The notes: generated by a model not told the origin, from the letters alone. Counted from the first letter of the stretch, positions 15,686 through 24,842 are shown. The stretch: 64,000 nt of DNA from JBELHR01 sp049606855 (GCA_049606855.1 JBMYVY010000001.1:186001-250000); one strand, 5' to 3'. Numbers and translations: made by a program.

Positions 15686-17950
15686 TTAAGCTACATTTTC
15701 TTTTTTAATAAGATTCAATGCGGAACCTTCTTTAAACCACTCTATCTGATTTTCATTATAGGTATGGTTTAATTTAATCTCTTCTCTAGAATCATCTGAA
15801 TGTACAATCTCTAGGGTCAATTGTTTTCCTGGAGCAAACTCATGAAGATCCATGAAGTTGAATGAGTCATCCTCTTGAATTAGATCATAATCTGCTTCAT
15901 TTGCAAAAGTCAATCCTAACATACCTTGTTTTTTCAGGTTTGTTTCGTGGATACGCGCAAAAGACTTTACGATAACTGCTGCAACACCAAGGAAACGTGG
16001 TTCCATTGCTGCATGCTCTCTTGAAGATCCTTCCCCGTAGTTATGATCTCCTATTACTACCGTTTTGACTCCCGCAGACTTATAAGCTCTTGCAGTTGCT
16101 GGTACAGGCCCATATTCCCCAGTTAATTGGCTCTTAACCTTGTTCGTTTGTCTATTGAAGTCATTTACTGCTCCAATTAAACAGTTATCAGAAATATTAT
16201 CTAAATGCCCTCTAAATCTTAACCATGGTCCAGCCATAGAAATGTGATCCGTAGTACATTTACCAAATGCTTTGATCAAAAGTTTAGCATCTCTAATTTC
16301 ATAACCAATTGGTTCGAATGGATTCAATAATTGTAACCTTTCTGAATCTGGGGCAACAACAACTTCAACTGAAGATCCATCGGCCTGAGGAGCTTGATAA
16401 CCTGGGTCATCTACATCAAAACCTTTTGGAGGTAATTCAAATCCTGTTGGTTCATCCAACATTACTTTTTCTCCATCCTTATTTATTAAAGCATCCGTCA
16501 TTGGATTAAAATCCAATCTACCAGAGATTGCTACTGCTGCAACCATCTCAGGTGATGCTACAAAGGCATGTGTGTTAGGGTTACCGTCTGCTCTTTTCGA
16601 AAAGTTTCTGTTAAAAGAGTGAATAATTGTATTCTTCTCTTGTTTATCAGCACCTTCTCTATCCCATTGTCCAATACAAGGACCACAAGCATTTGTAAAT
16701 ATTTTAGTATTTAAATTTTCGAAAATCTCTAAATAACCATCTCTTTCAAGAGTAAATCTCACTTGTTCAGAACCTGGATTAATTCCAAATTCTGCTTTAG
16801 CCACTAAACCTTTATCAACGGCCTGCTTAGCAATAGAGGCAGCTCTCGAAATATCTTCGTATGAAGAGTTAGTGCAAGACCCGATTAATCCCCACTCTAC
16901 CTTAATTGGCCACTCATTACTTGAGGCGGTATCCTTCATCTCGCTAACCTTAGTTGCACGATCTGGAGTAAATGGTCCATTAATATATGGCTTCAATTCA
17001 TCAAGATTAATTTCAATAACTTGATCGAAATATTTTTCAGGATTTTCATAAGCCTCATCATCTCCTGTTAAATAAGGTGCAATTTCATTTGCAGCATCAG
17101 CTACTTCTGCTCTATCTGTAGCTCTTAAATAACGCTCAATTGAAGCATCGTAACCAAAAGTTGAAGTAGTTGCTCCTACTTCAGCTCCCATATTACAGAT
17201 GGTTCCTTTACCAGTTGCGGAAAGCGACTTAGCCCCTTCACCGAAATATTCTATAATAGCTCCAGTACCACCCTTAACCGTAAGGATTCCTGCAACCTTT
17301 AAAATAACATCTTTAGGAGAAGACCAACCGTTTAATTTTCCAGTTAATTTAACTCCAATTAGTTTTGGAAATTTTAATTCCCAAGGCATTCCAGCCATTA
17401 CATCAACGGCATCGGCACCACCAACACCAATAGCCACCATTCCAAGTCCTCCGGCATTAACAGTGTGTGAATCTGTTCCAATCATCATTCCTCCTGGAAA
17501 CGCATAATTTTCTAAAACAACTTGGTGGATAATCCCTGCTCCTGGCTTCCAGAATCCAATACCGTATTTATCGGATACTGAAGACAAGAAATCAAAAACT
17601 TCTTTACTCGATTTATTAGCAAAGGCCAAATCAGTCTCTGCTCCTACCTTTGCTTGAATAAGGTGATCACAATGCACGGTAGTTGGCACAGCTACTTTCT
17701 CTTTTCCAGCTTGCATAAATTGAAGCAATGCCATTTGAGCGGTTGCATCTTGACACGCAATTCGGTCTGGCGCGAAATCTACGTAATCTTTTCCTCGTTC
17801 GAACGAGCGATGTGCCTTACCATCCCAAAGGTGATTGTAAAGAATCTTTTCAGCTAAGGTAAGCGGGCGACCTACTTTCTCACGAGCAGCATCCACATTG
17901 TCAGCCATTCGTGCATAGACTCCCTTAATCATATCAATGTCAAAAGCCAT
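15686..17950 (-). CDS. acn: Aconitate hydratase (mitochondrial-like type)
   Basis: Isomerises citrate and isocitrate in the TCA cycle through a [4Fe-4S] cluster. At 754 residues it matches the mitochondrial-like aconitase common in Bacteroidota and is shorter than AcnA/AcnB. Cluster ligands are the Cys in GLIGSCTNSSYED and the two in TNACGPCIGQWDR. The C-terminal swivel domain carries GDHNYGEGSSREHAAMEPR with the substrate-binding residues. Single-gene transcript by layout; a partial -7 match (TATATTCG) is visible upstream on the minus strand. Confidence 0.96.
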   Translation of the reverse strand: MAFDIDMIKGVYARMADNVDAAREKVGRPLTLAEKILYNHLWDGKAHRSFERGKDYVDFAPDRIACQDATAQMALLQFMQAGKEKVAVPTTVHCDHLIQAKVGAETDLAFANKSSKEVFDFLSSVSDKYGIGFWKPGAGIIHQVVLENYAFPGGMMIGTDSHTVNAGGLGMVAIGVGGADAVDVMAGMPWELKFPKLIGVKLTGKLNGWSSPKDVILKVAGILTVKGGTGAIIEYFGEGAKSLSATGKGTICNMGAEVGATTSTFGYDASIERYLRATDRAEVADAANEIAPYLTGDDEAYENPEKYFDQVIEINLDELKPYINGPFTPDRATKVSEMKDTASSNEWPIKVEWGLIGSCTNSSYEDISRAASIAKQAVDKGLVAKAEFGINPGSEQVRFTLERDGYLEIFENLNTKIFTNACGPCIGQWDREGADKQEKNTIIHSFNRNFSKRADGNPNTHAFVASPEMVAAVAISGRLDFNPMTDALINKDGEKVMLDEPTGFELPPKGFDVDDPGYQAPQADGSSVEVVVAPDSERLQLLNPFEPIGYEIRDAKLLIKAFGKCTTDHISMAGPWLRFRGHLDNISDNCLIGAVNDFNRQTNKVKSQLTGEYGPVPATARAYKSAGVKTVVIGDHNYGEGSSREHAAMEPRFLGVAAVIVKSFARIHETNLKKQGMLGLTFANEADYDLIQEDDSFNFMDLHEFAPGKQLTLEIVHSDDSREEIKLNHTYNENQIEWFKEGSALNLIKKENVA

Positions 17951-18108
17951 ATTATAAAATTTTTGTTTGTTTATTTATTGAGTCCTGCGAATATACAAAA
18001 AAGGTATACTTTTTTCGATATTTTAAACAAAAACCCTATAAATTTATCGAAGTGACATAAGGAAGAGCTTCAACCTAGATTCCATTACGGAAAACGAAAC
18101 TAAATAAG

Positions 18109-18127
18109 GTTAAATTGAATATTTAAC
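18109..18127 (-). terminator. Possible weak terminator after rnpB
   Basis: Downstream of the RNase P RNA on the minus strand is a short T-run and then the hairpin GTTAAAT-ATTCA-ATTTAAC. The stem is A/T-rich and not followed by a strong T-tract, so this is tentative. Confidence 0.3.
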
Positions 18128-18130
18128 AAA

Positions 18131-18423
18131 AAGTAGGTCTATAAGCCGGGTTCTGTACTTAAAAAGCTCCTATCATTTATCTTGGATTTGCATTGCTACA
18201 AACCTCCATCTGCCTACCCTCCAAATTCGAGCGAGCAGCCCTCAAGCTTTGGTTTACATGACATTTCACCGCATAGAGTTTACCTGGTTTCACTACAGCC
18301 GAACTGTACATTCTTTCTGTTGCACTGGTCCTGTTTCCAATGGAAATGACGGATGTTATCCGCTATGCTTGCTCTTTGGTGCCCGGACTTTCCTCTTTAA
18401 AAAAGCGATAGGACGACCTACTT
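18131..18423 (-). ncRNA. rnpB: RNase P RNA, bacterial type A
   Basis: The minus strand carries the conserved 5' block GAGGAAAGTCCGGGC, the central GTGCAACAGAAAG and GGTAAACTC segments, and the 3' block ACAGAACCCGGCTTATAGACC. The ends AAGTAGGTC and GACCTACTT pair as helix P1, which sets the boundaries to within a few bases. The catalytic RNA matures tRNA 5' ends. At roughly 290 nt it is compact, with short peripheral helices. An apparent ORF across it on the plus strand is spurious. No exact promoter box directly precedes its 5' end; the nearest is at 18527-18534 behind a terminator. Confidence 0.95.
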
Positions 18424-18450
18424 ATTTTGTTAAATCTTTCTTTTGAAACG

Positions 18451-18477
18451 AAAAAACCCACTCAAAGAATGAGTGGG
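18451..18477 (-). terminator. Intrinsic terminator between dnaJ and rnpB
   Basis: On the minus strand CCCACTC-ATTCTTT-GAGTGGG is followed by six T. It lies upstream of rnpB and downstream of both dnaJ and a -7 box at 18527-18534, so it ends the grpE-dnaJ mRNA and/or a short RNA starting near 18520. Confidence 0.85.
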
Positions 18478-18534
18478 GAAATTGCTATGAAAAAGAAAAA
18501 GTGTAGCTAGTAAACTAACTACGTTACAAATATA
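18451..18534 (-). ncRNA. Candidate ~70-nt small RNA or rnpB leader
   Basis: A TATATTTG box (18527-18534, minus) predicts a start near 18520. The RNA would begin with a 9-bp hairpin GTAGTTAGT/ACTAGCTAC (18503-18522, one G-U pair), pass through a pyrimidine-rich linker and end at the intrinsic terminator 18451-18477. No ORF fits. The -33 region is only TTGTTT-like. It may be a real sRNA, a leader processed for rnpB, or simply the dnaJ 3' region. Confidence 0.35.
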
Positions 18535-18604
18535 ACGAACTCTAAATTAAATTAAACAATTATTTAATGTTATTTCACAATTATTTAACTTCCAGTTCGT
18601 TACG

Positions 18605-19726
18605 TTAATTGAACATGTCTTTTACTTTCTCAAAAAATGATTTATCTGTTTTAGACGGATTTGGTTTGAAATTTTCATCCTCTAGGTTCTTTTCAAAAAA
18701 TTGTTTTTGTTCTTTGGAAAGCGTTTTGGGTGTCCAAACATTTACATGGACTAATAAATCTCCTGTACCATAATAATCCAGTGATGGAAGTCCCTTTCCT
18801 TTCAACCTTAGAATTTTTCCCGATTGAGTACCAGAATCTATTTTGATTTTTACTTTGCCGGAAACAGTTTCAATTTCCTTAGATGCTCCTAAGGCAGCCT
18901 CAGAAAAACTGATATATAAATCAAAATGTAAATTATTTCCTTCCCTCTTTAGGTTTGTTTCGTTAAGCTCCTCTATTAAAACAATAAGATCTCCAGGTAT
19001 TGCATTTTTACCTGGTGCTTCATTACCTTTTCCTGCTACTTTTAACTGAACTCCGTCACTTACACCAGCTGGAATTTTAATGCTAACAGTTTCTTCCTTA
19101 ATCATCATTCCCTGTGTATCAGCACCCTTAGGTTTAGAATCTACGATTTCTCCTGCTCCTCCACATGTATTACACGTGGTTGCAGTTTGCATTCTTCCTA
19201 AAATTGTATTCTGGACCTGCATAATTTGTCCACTACCGTTACAAGTAGAGCAAGTTTTGTAGGTAACTCCATCAGCCTTAACTTTTCTTTTAACTTTCAC
19301 CTTTTTTTCGACACCGTTAGCGATATCTTTCAGGTTTACCTTAACGCGAATACGCATATTGGATCCTTTGACTCTAGCAGGGCCTCTTGATCGACCGCCG
19401 AAGCCTCCGAATCCACCTCCACCAAAGATGTCACCAAATTGACTGAAGATGTCATCCATATTCATTCCGCCACCGAAACCGCCACCACCAGGGCCTGCCC
19501 CGCCTTCAAATGCAGCATGACCAAACTGATCGTATCTCGCTTTTTTATCTGCGTCACTCAAAATCTCATAGGCTTCAGCAGCCTCTTTAAACTTCTCTTC
19601 TGCTTCTGAATCTCCAGGGTTCTTATCCGGGTGATATTTAATCGCCATCTTCCGATAAGCCTTTTTAATTTCACTTTCTGAGGCTGATTTAGAAACGCCT
19701 AATATTTCGTAATAATCTTTTTTCAT
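18605..19726 (-). CDS. dnaJ: Chaperone DnaJ with a reduced zinc-binding region
   Basis: Hsp40 co-chaperone that stimulates DnaK ATPase. J-domain with HPD at 32-34, Gly/Phe-rich linker (~75-115), and a C-terminal substrate-binding region with dimerisation tail, 373 residues in all. The usual four CxxCxGxG repeats are reduced to two, CSTCNGSG (159-166) and CNTCGGAG (185-192), enough for one zinc site. I recall other flavobacterial DnaJ proteins that look similar, so this is probably lineage-typical. It follows grpE by six bases in one operon; dnaK is not in the window. Confidence 0.95.
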   Translation of the reverse strand: MKKDYYEILGVSKSASESEIKKAYRKMAIKYHPDKNPGDSEAEEKFKEAAEAYEILSDADKKARYDQFGHAAFEGGAGPGGGGFGGGMNMDDIFSQFGDIFGGGGFGGFGGRSRGPARVKGSNMRIRVKVNLKDIANGVEKKVKVKRKVKADGVTYKTCSTCNGSGQIMQVQNTILGRMQTATTCNTCGGAGEIVDSKPKGADTQGMMIKEETVSIKIPAGVSDGVQLKVAGKGNEAPGKNAIPGDLIVLIEELNETNLKREGNNLHFDLYISFSEAALGASKEIETVSGKVKIKIDSGTQSGKILRLKGKGLPSLDYYGTGDLLVHVNVWTPKTLSKEQKQFFEKNLEDENFKPNPSKTDKSFFEKVKDMFN

Positions 19727-19732
19727 ATTTCC

Positions 19733-20269
19733 TTAAGATTGCCCGATAACCACTTTTGGATAACGAATAATTTTATCTCCTAATTGGTAACCTTTTTCGA
19801 TTACATCTATAATCTTTCCTTTTAAATCTTCTGTCGGTGCTGGAATTTGAGTAACTGCTTCATGCAAATCAGCATCGAATACATCTCCAGTCTTTACCTC
19901 CATAGCTTGAAGCCCCTTTTGATCTAAAGTCTTAACAAATTTGTCATAAATCAACTCCATTCCTTGAAAAACAGCATGGTTTTCACTTGATTTTTTTAAT
20001 TCTACAAGCCCTCTGTCAAAATCATCAACAATTGGCAGTAAAGCTGACAAGACGTCTTGATTCGCAGTCTTAAATTGCTCTATCCTTTCCTTAGCAGTTC
20101 TTTTCTTAAAGTTTTCAAACTCCGCAAACAATCTTAAATATCGATCTTTTTCCGCTTGAACTAATTCCTCACAACTCACCTCTTGTTCCTTATTCTCCTG
20201 CTCTTCTTGCACTTGTTCGGCAGTGTTATCTACCGCTTCTTGTTCTTTATCATTAGTTTCTTTTGCCAT
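19733..20269 (-). CDS. grpE: Nucleotide exchange factor GrpE
   Basis: 178 residues: a charged, Glu/Gln-rich N-terminal tail (~1-40), the long coiled-coil helix (EKDRYLRLFAEFENFKKRT), and the C-terminal beta domain ending in DKIIRYPKVVIG, the GrpE signature. It releases ADP from DnaK and acts as a thermosensor in the family. First gene of grpE-dnaJ, behind a promoter combining TTGACA with a TANNTTTG box. Confidence 0.95.
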   Translation of the reverse strand: MAKETNDKEQEAVDNTAEQVQEEQENKEQEVSCEELVQAEKDRYLRLFAEFENFKKRTAKERIEQFKTANQDVLSALLPIVDDFDRGLVELKKSSENHAVFQGMELIYDKFVKTLDQKGLQAMEVKTGDVFDADLHEAVTQIPAPTEDLKGKIIDVIEKGYQLGDKIIRYPKVVIGQS

Positions 20270-20298
20270 AATCTTCTTAATATTTGATGATATAATTA

Positions 20299-20331
20299 CA
20301 AATTTATTGCCATAGGGTAATTTGATGTCAA
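20299..20331 (-). promoter_or_regulatory. grpE-dnaJ promoter
   Basis: Minus strand TTGACA (20326-20331), 19-base spacer, TAAATTTG (20299-20306). The -7 box is a Bacteroidota match and the upstream box looks like a classical -35. It begins 30 bases before the grpE ATG. Confidence 0.55.
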
Positions 20332-20340
20332 GATGACATA

Positions 20341-20364
20341 AAAAAAACCTCTTGTCGAGGTTTA
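20341..20364 (-). terminator. murA terminator overlapping the stop codon
   Basis: AAACCTC-GACAA-GAGGTTT followed by seven or more T on the minus strand. The 5' arm includes the murA stop codon, so the hairpin starts inside the coding end. Confidence 0.8.
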
Positions 20365-21672
20365 ATTTTCTATTCTTTGAATTTTTGCTCCTATGGATTT
20401 CAATCGTGCTTCAATATCTTCATATCCACGATCTATTTGTTCTATATTCTCAATGGTCGAAGTACCCTTGGCAGATAAAGCAGCAATCAACAAAGAAACC
20501 CCAGCACGTATATCTGGTGAACTCATTCGAGTCGCTTTCAAACTGTGCTCGTGATTCATCCCTATTACTGTGGCTCTATGCGGATCACATAGGATTATTT
20601 TTGCTCCCATATCAATCAATTTATCCACAAAAAATAATCGAGATTCAAACATTTTTTGATGTATTAAAACACTTCCCTTTGCCTGAGTGGCTATTACAAG
20701 AATAATACTCAGTAAGTCTGGAGTAAATCCAGGCCATGGAGCATCAGATATGGTAAGTAAAGATCCATCTATATAGTTTTCAATTTCATAGGAATCTTGT
20801 TTTGGAACGTAAATATCATCACCTCGCTTTTCGATTTTGATACCCATTTTATGAAATATTCTGGGGATAACACCAAGCATATCCCATCGAACATCCTTAA
20901 TTGTTAACTCAGATTTAGTCATAGCTGCCATTCCAATCCATGACCCAATTTCAATCATATCTGGTAAAATTCGGTGCTCACAACCTCTCATTTCTTTTAC
21001 CCCTTGGATGGTCAAAAGATTAGATCCAACACCTGTAATATTAGCCCCCATACTGTTTAGCATACCACATAGTTGCTGAAGGTAAGGCTCACACGCTGCA
21101 TTGTATATAGTTGTTGTACCTTCTGCTAGCACCGCAGCCATTACAATATTGGCTGTCCCTGTTACAGATGCTTCATCTAATAACATATAAGTTCCTTTTA
21201 GCTTATCCGCCTGTACTCCATAAAAATGCTCTTCTTTATTATATCTGAAATCTGCCCCTAAATTGATAAAACCCTCGAAGTGTGTATCAAGACGCCTTCT
21301 TCCTATTTTATCTCCTCCAGGTTTTGGAATATAACCTTTTCCAAATCGAGCCAACAATGGCCCCACGAGCATTATGGAACCTCGTAAAGAGCTTCCATCT
21401 CTTTTAAAATCAGCTGATTCTAGATAATCCAGGTTGATTTCATCGGACTCAAAAGAGTAGGTATTCTTATCTAATTTTTCAATTTTAACTCCTAATTCTC
21501 CAAGAATGAATATCAATTTATTGACATCAATAATATTAGGAACATTTGATATAGTTACTTTTTCCGGAGTTAATAAAACGGCACATAAAACTTGTAATGC
21601 CTCGTTCTTCGCCCCTTGAGGGATGATACTTCCACTGAGTTCGTGTCCCCCCTCTATTTTAAATATAGACAT
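20362..21672 (-). CDS. murA: UDP-N-acetylglucosamine 1-carboxyvinyltransferase, Asp variant
   Basis: First committed enzyme of peptidoglycan synthesis: transfers enolpyruvate from PEP to UDP-GlcNAc. 436 residues, EPSP-synthase-like fold, with GAKNEAL (Lys22/Asn23 region) at the N-terminus. In the catalytic loop PGGDKIGRRRLDTH, Asp121 takes the place of the Cys that fosfomycin alkylates (E. coli Cys115, PGGCTIG). Asp variants of MurA are known to be active and fosfomycin-insensitive. The start codon shares a base with the DUF4290 stop (TAATG), so the two are co-translated. Confidence 0.95.
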   Translation of the reverse strand: MSIFKIEGGHELSGSIIPQGAKNEALQVLCAVLLTPEKVTISNVPNIIDVNKLIFILGELGVKIEKLDKNTYSFESDEINLDYLESADFKRDGSSLRGSIMLVGPLLARFGKGYIPKPGGDKIGRRRLDTHFEGFINLGADFRYNKEEHFYGVQADKLKGTYMLLDEASVTGTANIVMAAVLAEGTTTIYNAACEPYLQQLCGMLNSMGANITGVGSNLLTIQGVKEMRGCEHRILPDMIEIGSWIGMAAMTKSELTIKDVRWDMLGVIPRIFHKMGIKIEKRGDDIYVPKQDSYEIENYIDGSLLTISDAPWPGFTPDLLSIILVIATQAKGSVLIHQKMFESRLFFVDKLIDMGAKIILCDPHRATVIGMNHEHSLKATRMSSPDIRAGVSLLIAALSAKGTSTIENIEQIDRGYEDIEARLKSIGAKIQRIEN

Positions 21673-22307
21673 TAATTTCTTCTATTTTTATTTCTTCCTT
21701 GGTTGTTTTTATTGTTATGAGGACGCTTATTTCCTTTTGGTCTCATTAAAATTTTCGAATCAGCTAAAGGTTCTGAAGTTTCTGCAACATCAATCTCACC
21801 TTTGGACAATTCCTTTAAATGAGAAAAAATAATAGCATCTTCCACGGTGTCCTTATTCCAGTTCAAATAACATTTTTTCATATGATTTGCTATCGTATGA
21901 ATTAAAGCATCTCGCTTTTCACCAGCTTCCCAACTCAAAGCAACATCAATCATAGTTTGAATATTATTTCCGTAGAATCTATACTTAGAAGCTGATTTGG
22001 GATAATCTAAAGGAGTTGGCTTAGCCTCCAAAACTTCCTTTTCGGGTTTAGGGTATGGTCCATCAACATCTAATTCATAGTTTGACATCATATAAATTTG
22101 ATCCCATAATTTATGTTTAAAATCAGGAACATCTCTTAAGTGAGGTTGCAAGTTTCCCATAACATCTACAATTGCAAGAGCCATTTTGCTTTGTTCTTCC
22201 TTGGTAGGAAGTTGTAAACAATGATCAACCAGTTTTTGTAAGTGTCTCCCGTATTCAGGTATAATTAAATTCGGACGTTCCGAATTGTATTCTAAATCGA
22301 ATCCCAT
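21672..22307 (-). CDS. DUF4290 protein
   Basis: A 211-residue protein of the Bacteroidota-specific DUF4290 family. The N-terminal LEYNSERPNLIIPEYGRHLQ and the helical core (FKHKLWDQIYMMSNYELDVDGPYP) are typical. The C-terminus is a basic, Asn-rich tail (RPKGNKRPHNNKNNQGRNKN) that could bind nucleic acid. Function unknown. It sits directly upstream of murA with a one-base overlap, an arrangement I recall as common in Bacteroidota, hinting at a cell-envelope or growth link. Confidence 0.85.
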   Translation of the reverse strand: MGFDLEYNSERPNLIIPEYGRHLQKLVDHCLQLPTKEEQSKMALAIVDVMGNLQPHLRDVPDFKHKLWDQIYMMSNYELDVDGPYPKPEKEVLEAKPTPLDYPKSASKYRFYGNNIQTMIDVALSWEAGEKRDALIHTIANHMKKCYLNWNKDTVEDAIIFSHLKELSKGEIDVAETSEPLADSKILMRPKGNKRPHNNKNNQGRNKNRRN

Positions 22308-22371
22308 AGAATTAAGTTTTTGACCCTAAAAAGAGCCTGTTAATGCAAATTACTTAAATTTATTTGAAACT

Positions 22372-24696
22372 TTAGCCTATTAATTTCAATTTGGCAAACT
22401 GAAGTAGTAATTTCTTTGTTCCAGCATTTTCAAACACTATTGCTGCCTTTTTGTTTCCACCGACACCTTCCATTGCTTTGACTTCGCCACGACCGAAGCG
22501 CGCATGTTCAACTATACTTCCAACACGAATCTCTGAGTCGAATAAATTTCCAGCCGATTTAGACTCATTACTGTCAATTTTTTTCAAAGATGGCCGAACC
22601 TTGGGTTCAGAACTTGGTCGGTTTCGTTGAGGGCGTCTGATCGGTTTTTGAAACCGTATTTTATTTTTTGGGACATCGTCAAATATATCTAAATCAAGTC
22701 CCGAAGGATTCGCTCTGCCTTGACCTAATGAAGGACTTAAATGCTCGAGATAGGTTTCGTCTAATTCTTCTAAGAACCTACTTGGCTCGCAATCAATAAG
22801 TTTCCCCCATCGATATCGGGTTTGAGCATAGGAAAGATAAGCTTGCTTCTCCGCCCTTGTGAGCGCTACATAAAACAATCTGCGTTCTTCTTCGAGTTCT
22901 GCTCTTGTGTTCATACTCATTGCAGAAGGAAATAGTGATTCCTCAAGTCCTACGACAAAGACGTAAGGAAACTCGAGTCCTTTTGCAAGGTGAATTGTCA
23001 TCAAAGAAACTTTTGGTTCACCATCATCTTTTTCCTTATCAAAATCCGTAGCCAAGGCAACGTCCTCTAAAAACATCTCTAAAGAAGCATCTTCACCTTT
23101 TTCTTTTTGCTCTTCGATAAAATCTTTAATACCGTTAAGTAATTCCTGAACATTTTCAACTCTGGAAACCGCTTCTGGGGTGCCTTCAGCCTCCAGATCT
23201 TTTATTAACCTGACCTGCTTTACAACCTGCTCCGCAACTTCAAATGCATTGGAGGTTTTAGCTGAGATTTTTAAGCTTTCTATGGTATTTACAAAGTTTT
23301 GGAGTTTGGTTTTGGTGCCTGAATTGATTTTTAAAGCTACTCCGTCCAAATTTTTTAAAACTTCGAAAATTGAAATATTAAAATGATTTGCCGCAACGAC
23401 TAATTTATCTAAGGTAGTCTGACCTATTCCTCTCGCTGGATAATTTATAATTCTTTTTAGGGCTTCCTCATCATTTGAATTGATTAATAGCCTTAAATAT
23501 GACAATAAATCCTTTATTTCTTTTCTCTGATAAAAAGAGGTTCCACCATAAATTTTGTACTTGATATTCTTTTTACGTAGCGCATCCTCTATGGCTCTTG
23601 ACTGGGCATTTGTTCTATATAAAATAGCGAATTGATCGCTCAATATATGTTGCTCCATTCTCAAATCGAAAATGGTTTTGGCTATCCATCTACCTTCATC
23701 TCCTTCTGATACGGTACGCATTACCTTAATTAAGGAACCATCCTCATTGGCGGTCCAAATCTCCTTGTCCAGACGTGTTTCGTTCTTTTCTATTAAACTA
23801 TTTGCAGCTTTAACAATAACCCCTGAGGAACGATAGTTCTGCTCCAGTTTAAAGATTTTTGCATCACTATAATAGTTCTGGAAATTTAATATGTTTTGAA
23901 TATTTGCGCCCCTAAATGCATAAATAGATTGGGAGTCATCTCCAACCACACAAATGTTCTGAAAACGATCTGCCAACGCTTTTACTATTAGATATTGTGA
24001 ATGGTTAGTATCCTGGTACTCATCTACCATGATGTATCTAAATCGATCTTGATATTTTGCCAAAACATCTGGGAATCGAGATAATAATTCATTTGTTCTT
24101 AAAAGAAGGTCATCAAAGTCCATGGCACCCGCCTTAAAGCAACGATCTACATACTCCTTATAAATTTCCCCCATCTTAGGCCTACTAGCCATGGTGTCTG
24201 CTTCTTTTAGTTCGGGATGGTTGTAATAGGCTTTTACTGTAATTAAGCTGTTCTTGAATTGAGAAATTCTCCCAAGTACTTGTTTAGCCTTGTAACGGTC
24301 TTTTTCAAGTCCCATTTCCTTAACAATAGCTGTGATCAGCCTTACAGAATCTTGAGTATCGTAAATGGTAAAACTTGAGGGATAACCCAATCGATCGGCT
24401 TCAGATCTTAAAATTCTTGCAAATACGGAGTGAAAGGTACCCATCCAAAGATTCTTTGCTTCAGATACACCGACAACTGAGGCGATCCGATCTTTCATTT
24501 CTCTAGCCGCTTTGTTGGTAAAAGTCAAAGCGAGAATTTGAAAGGCATCAACCCCTTCTTTCATAAGGTGAGCAATTCTATAGGTCAAAACCCTAGTTTT
24601 ACCCGAACCTGCTCCTGCAATTATAATCATTGGTCCATCTTTTTGAAGCACTGCTGCTTTTTGAGATGGATTTAAGCTCTCTAAATAATTCTCCAA
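22372..24696 (-). CDS. uvrD: UvrD/PcrA-type ATP-dependent DNA helicase
   Basis: A 774-residue superfamily 1A 3'-5' helicase for DNA repair and removal of proteins from DNA. Motif I AGAGSGKTR (~28-35), motif II VDEYQDTN, motif III GDDSQSIYAFRGA, motif IV QNYRSS, motif V TIHLAKGLEFPYVFV and motif VI VALTRAEK are all present. The C-terminal ~60 residues carry the PcrA-like region SIVEHARFGRGEVKAMEG. The start codon is TTG (24696); no in-frame ATG lies nearby, and a perfect promoter begins 20 bases upstream. Confidence 0.95.
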   Translation of the reverse strand: MENYLESLNPSQKAAVLQKDGPMIIIAGAGSGKTRVLTYRIAHLMKEGVDAFQILALTFTNKAAREMKDRIASVVGVSEAKNLWMGTFHSVFARILRSEADRLGYPSSFTIYDTQDSVRLITAIVKEMGLEKDRYKAKQVLGRISQFKNSLITVKAYYNHPELKEADTMASRPKMGEIYKEYVDRCFKAGAMDFDDLLLRTNELLSRFPDVLAKYQDRFRYIMVDEYQDTNHSQYLIVKALADRFQNICVVGDDSQSIYAFRGANIQNILNFQNYYSDAKIFKLEQNYRSSGVIVKAANSLIEKNETRLDKEIWTANEDGSLIKVMRTVSEGDEGRWIAKTIFDLRMEQHILSDQFAILYRTNAQSRAIEDALRKKNIKYKIYGGTSFYQRKEIKDLLSYLRLLINSNDEEALKRIINYPARGIGQTTLDKLVVAANHFNISIFEVLKNLDGVALKINSGTKTKLQNFVNTIESLKISAKTSNAFEVAEQVVKQVRLIKDLEAEGTPEAVSRVENVQELLNGIKDFIEEQKEKGEDASLEMFLEDVALATDFDKEKDDGEPKVSLMTIHLAKGLEFPYVFVVGLEESLFPSAMSMNTRAELEEERRLFYVALTRAEKQAYLSYAQTRYRWGKLIDCEPSRFLEELDETYLEHLSPSLGQGRANPSGLDLDIFDDVPKNKIRFQKPIRRPQRNRPSSEPKVRPSLKKIDSNESKSAGNLFDSEIRVGSIVEHARFGRGEVKAMEGVGGNKKAAIVFENAGTKKLLLQFAKLKLIG

Positions 24697-24715
24697 AATC
24701 TTCTTTAATAAAGGT

Positions 24716-24746
24716 CAAAAATAAGTCCTTAAAGCCAATTTACAAA
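24716..24746 (-). promoter_or_regulatory. uvrD promoter
   Basis: Minus strand TTTG (24743-24746), 19-base spacer, TATTTTTG (24716-24723): exact consensus. Predicted start about 15 bases before the TTG start codon, which supports that unusual start. Confidence 0.7.
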
Positions 24747-24789
24747 TTCTTCTGCGCTATGTTATGAATTAAAATGATAATCTATAAAA

Positions 24790-24826
24790 AAAGAAAAGAC
24801 CGCCATAAAATAGCGGTCTTTTCAAT
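24790..24826 (-). terminator. leu operon terminator
   Basis: AAAAGACCGC / GCGGTCTTTT (24794-24822) with an A/T loop, followed by a T-rich run on the minus strand, just after leuB. Confidence 0.85.
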
Positions 24827-24842
24827 TAAGTTTTCTAAAGTA

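Noticed and set aside
18249..18446. 65-codon ORF on the plus strand
   Set aside because: It lies across the conserved RNase P RNA sequence on the opposite strand.
18487..18510. Seven-codon ORF MKKKKCS on the plus strand
   Set aside because: Too short, no context, and antisense to the dnaJ-rnpB spacer.
20352..20705. 117-codon ORF antisense to the end of murA
   Set aside because: Shadow of murA; starts inside the murA terminator region and shows no recognisable domain.
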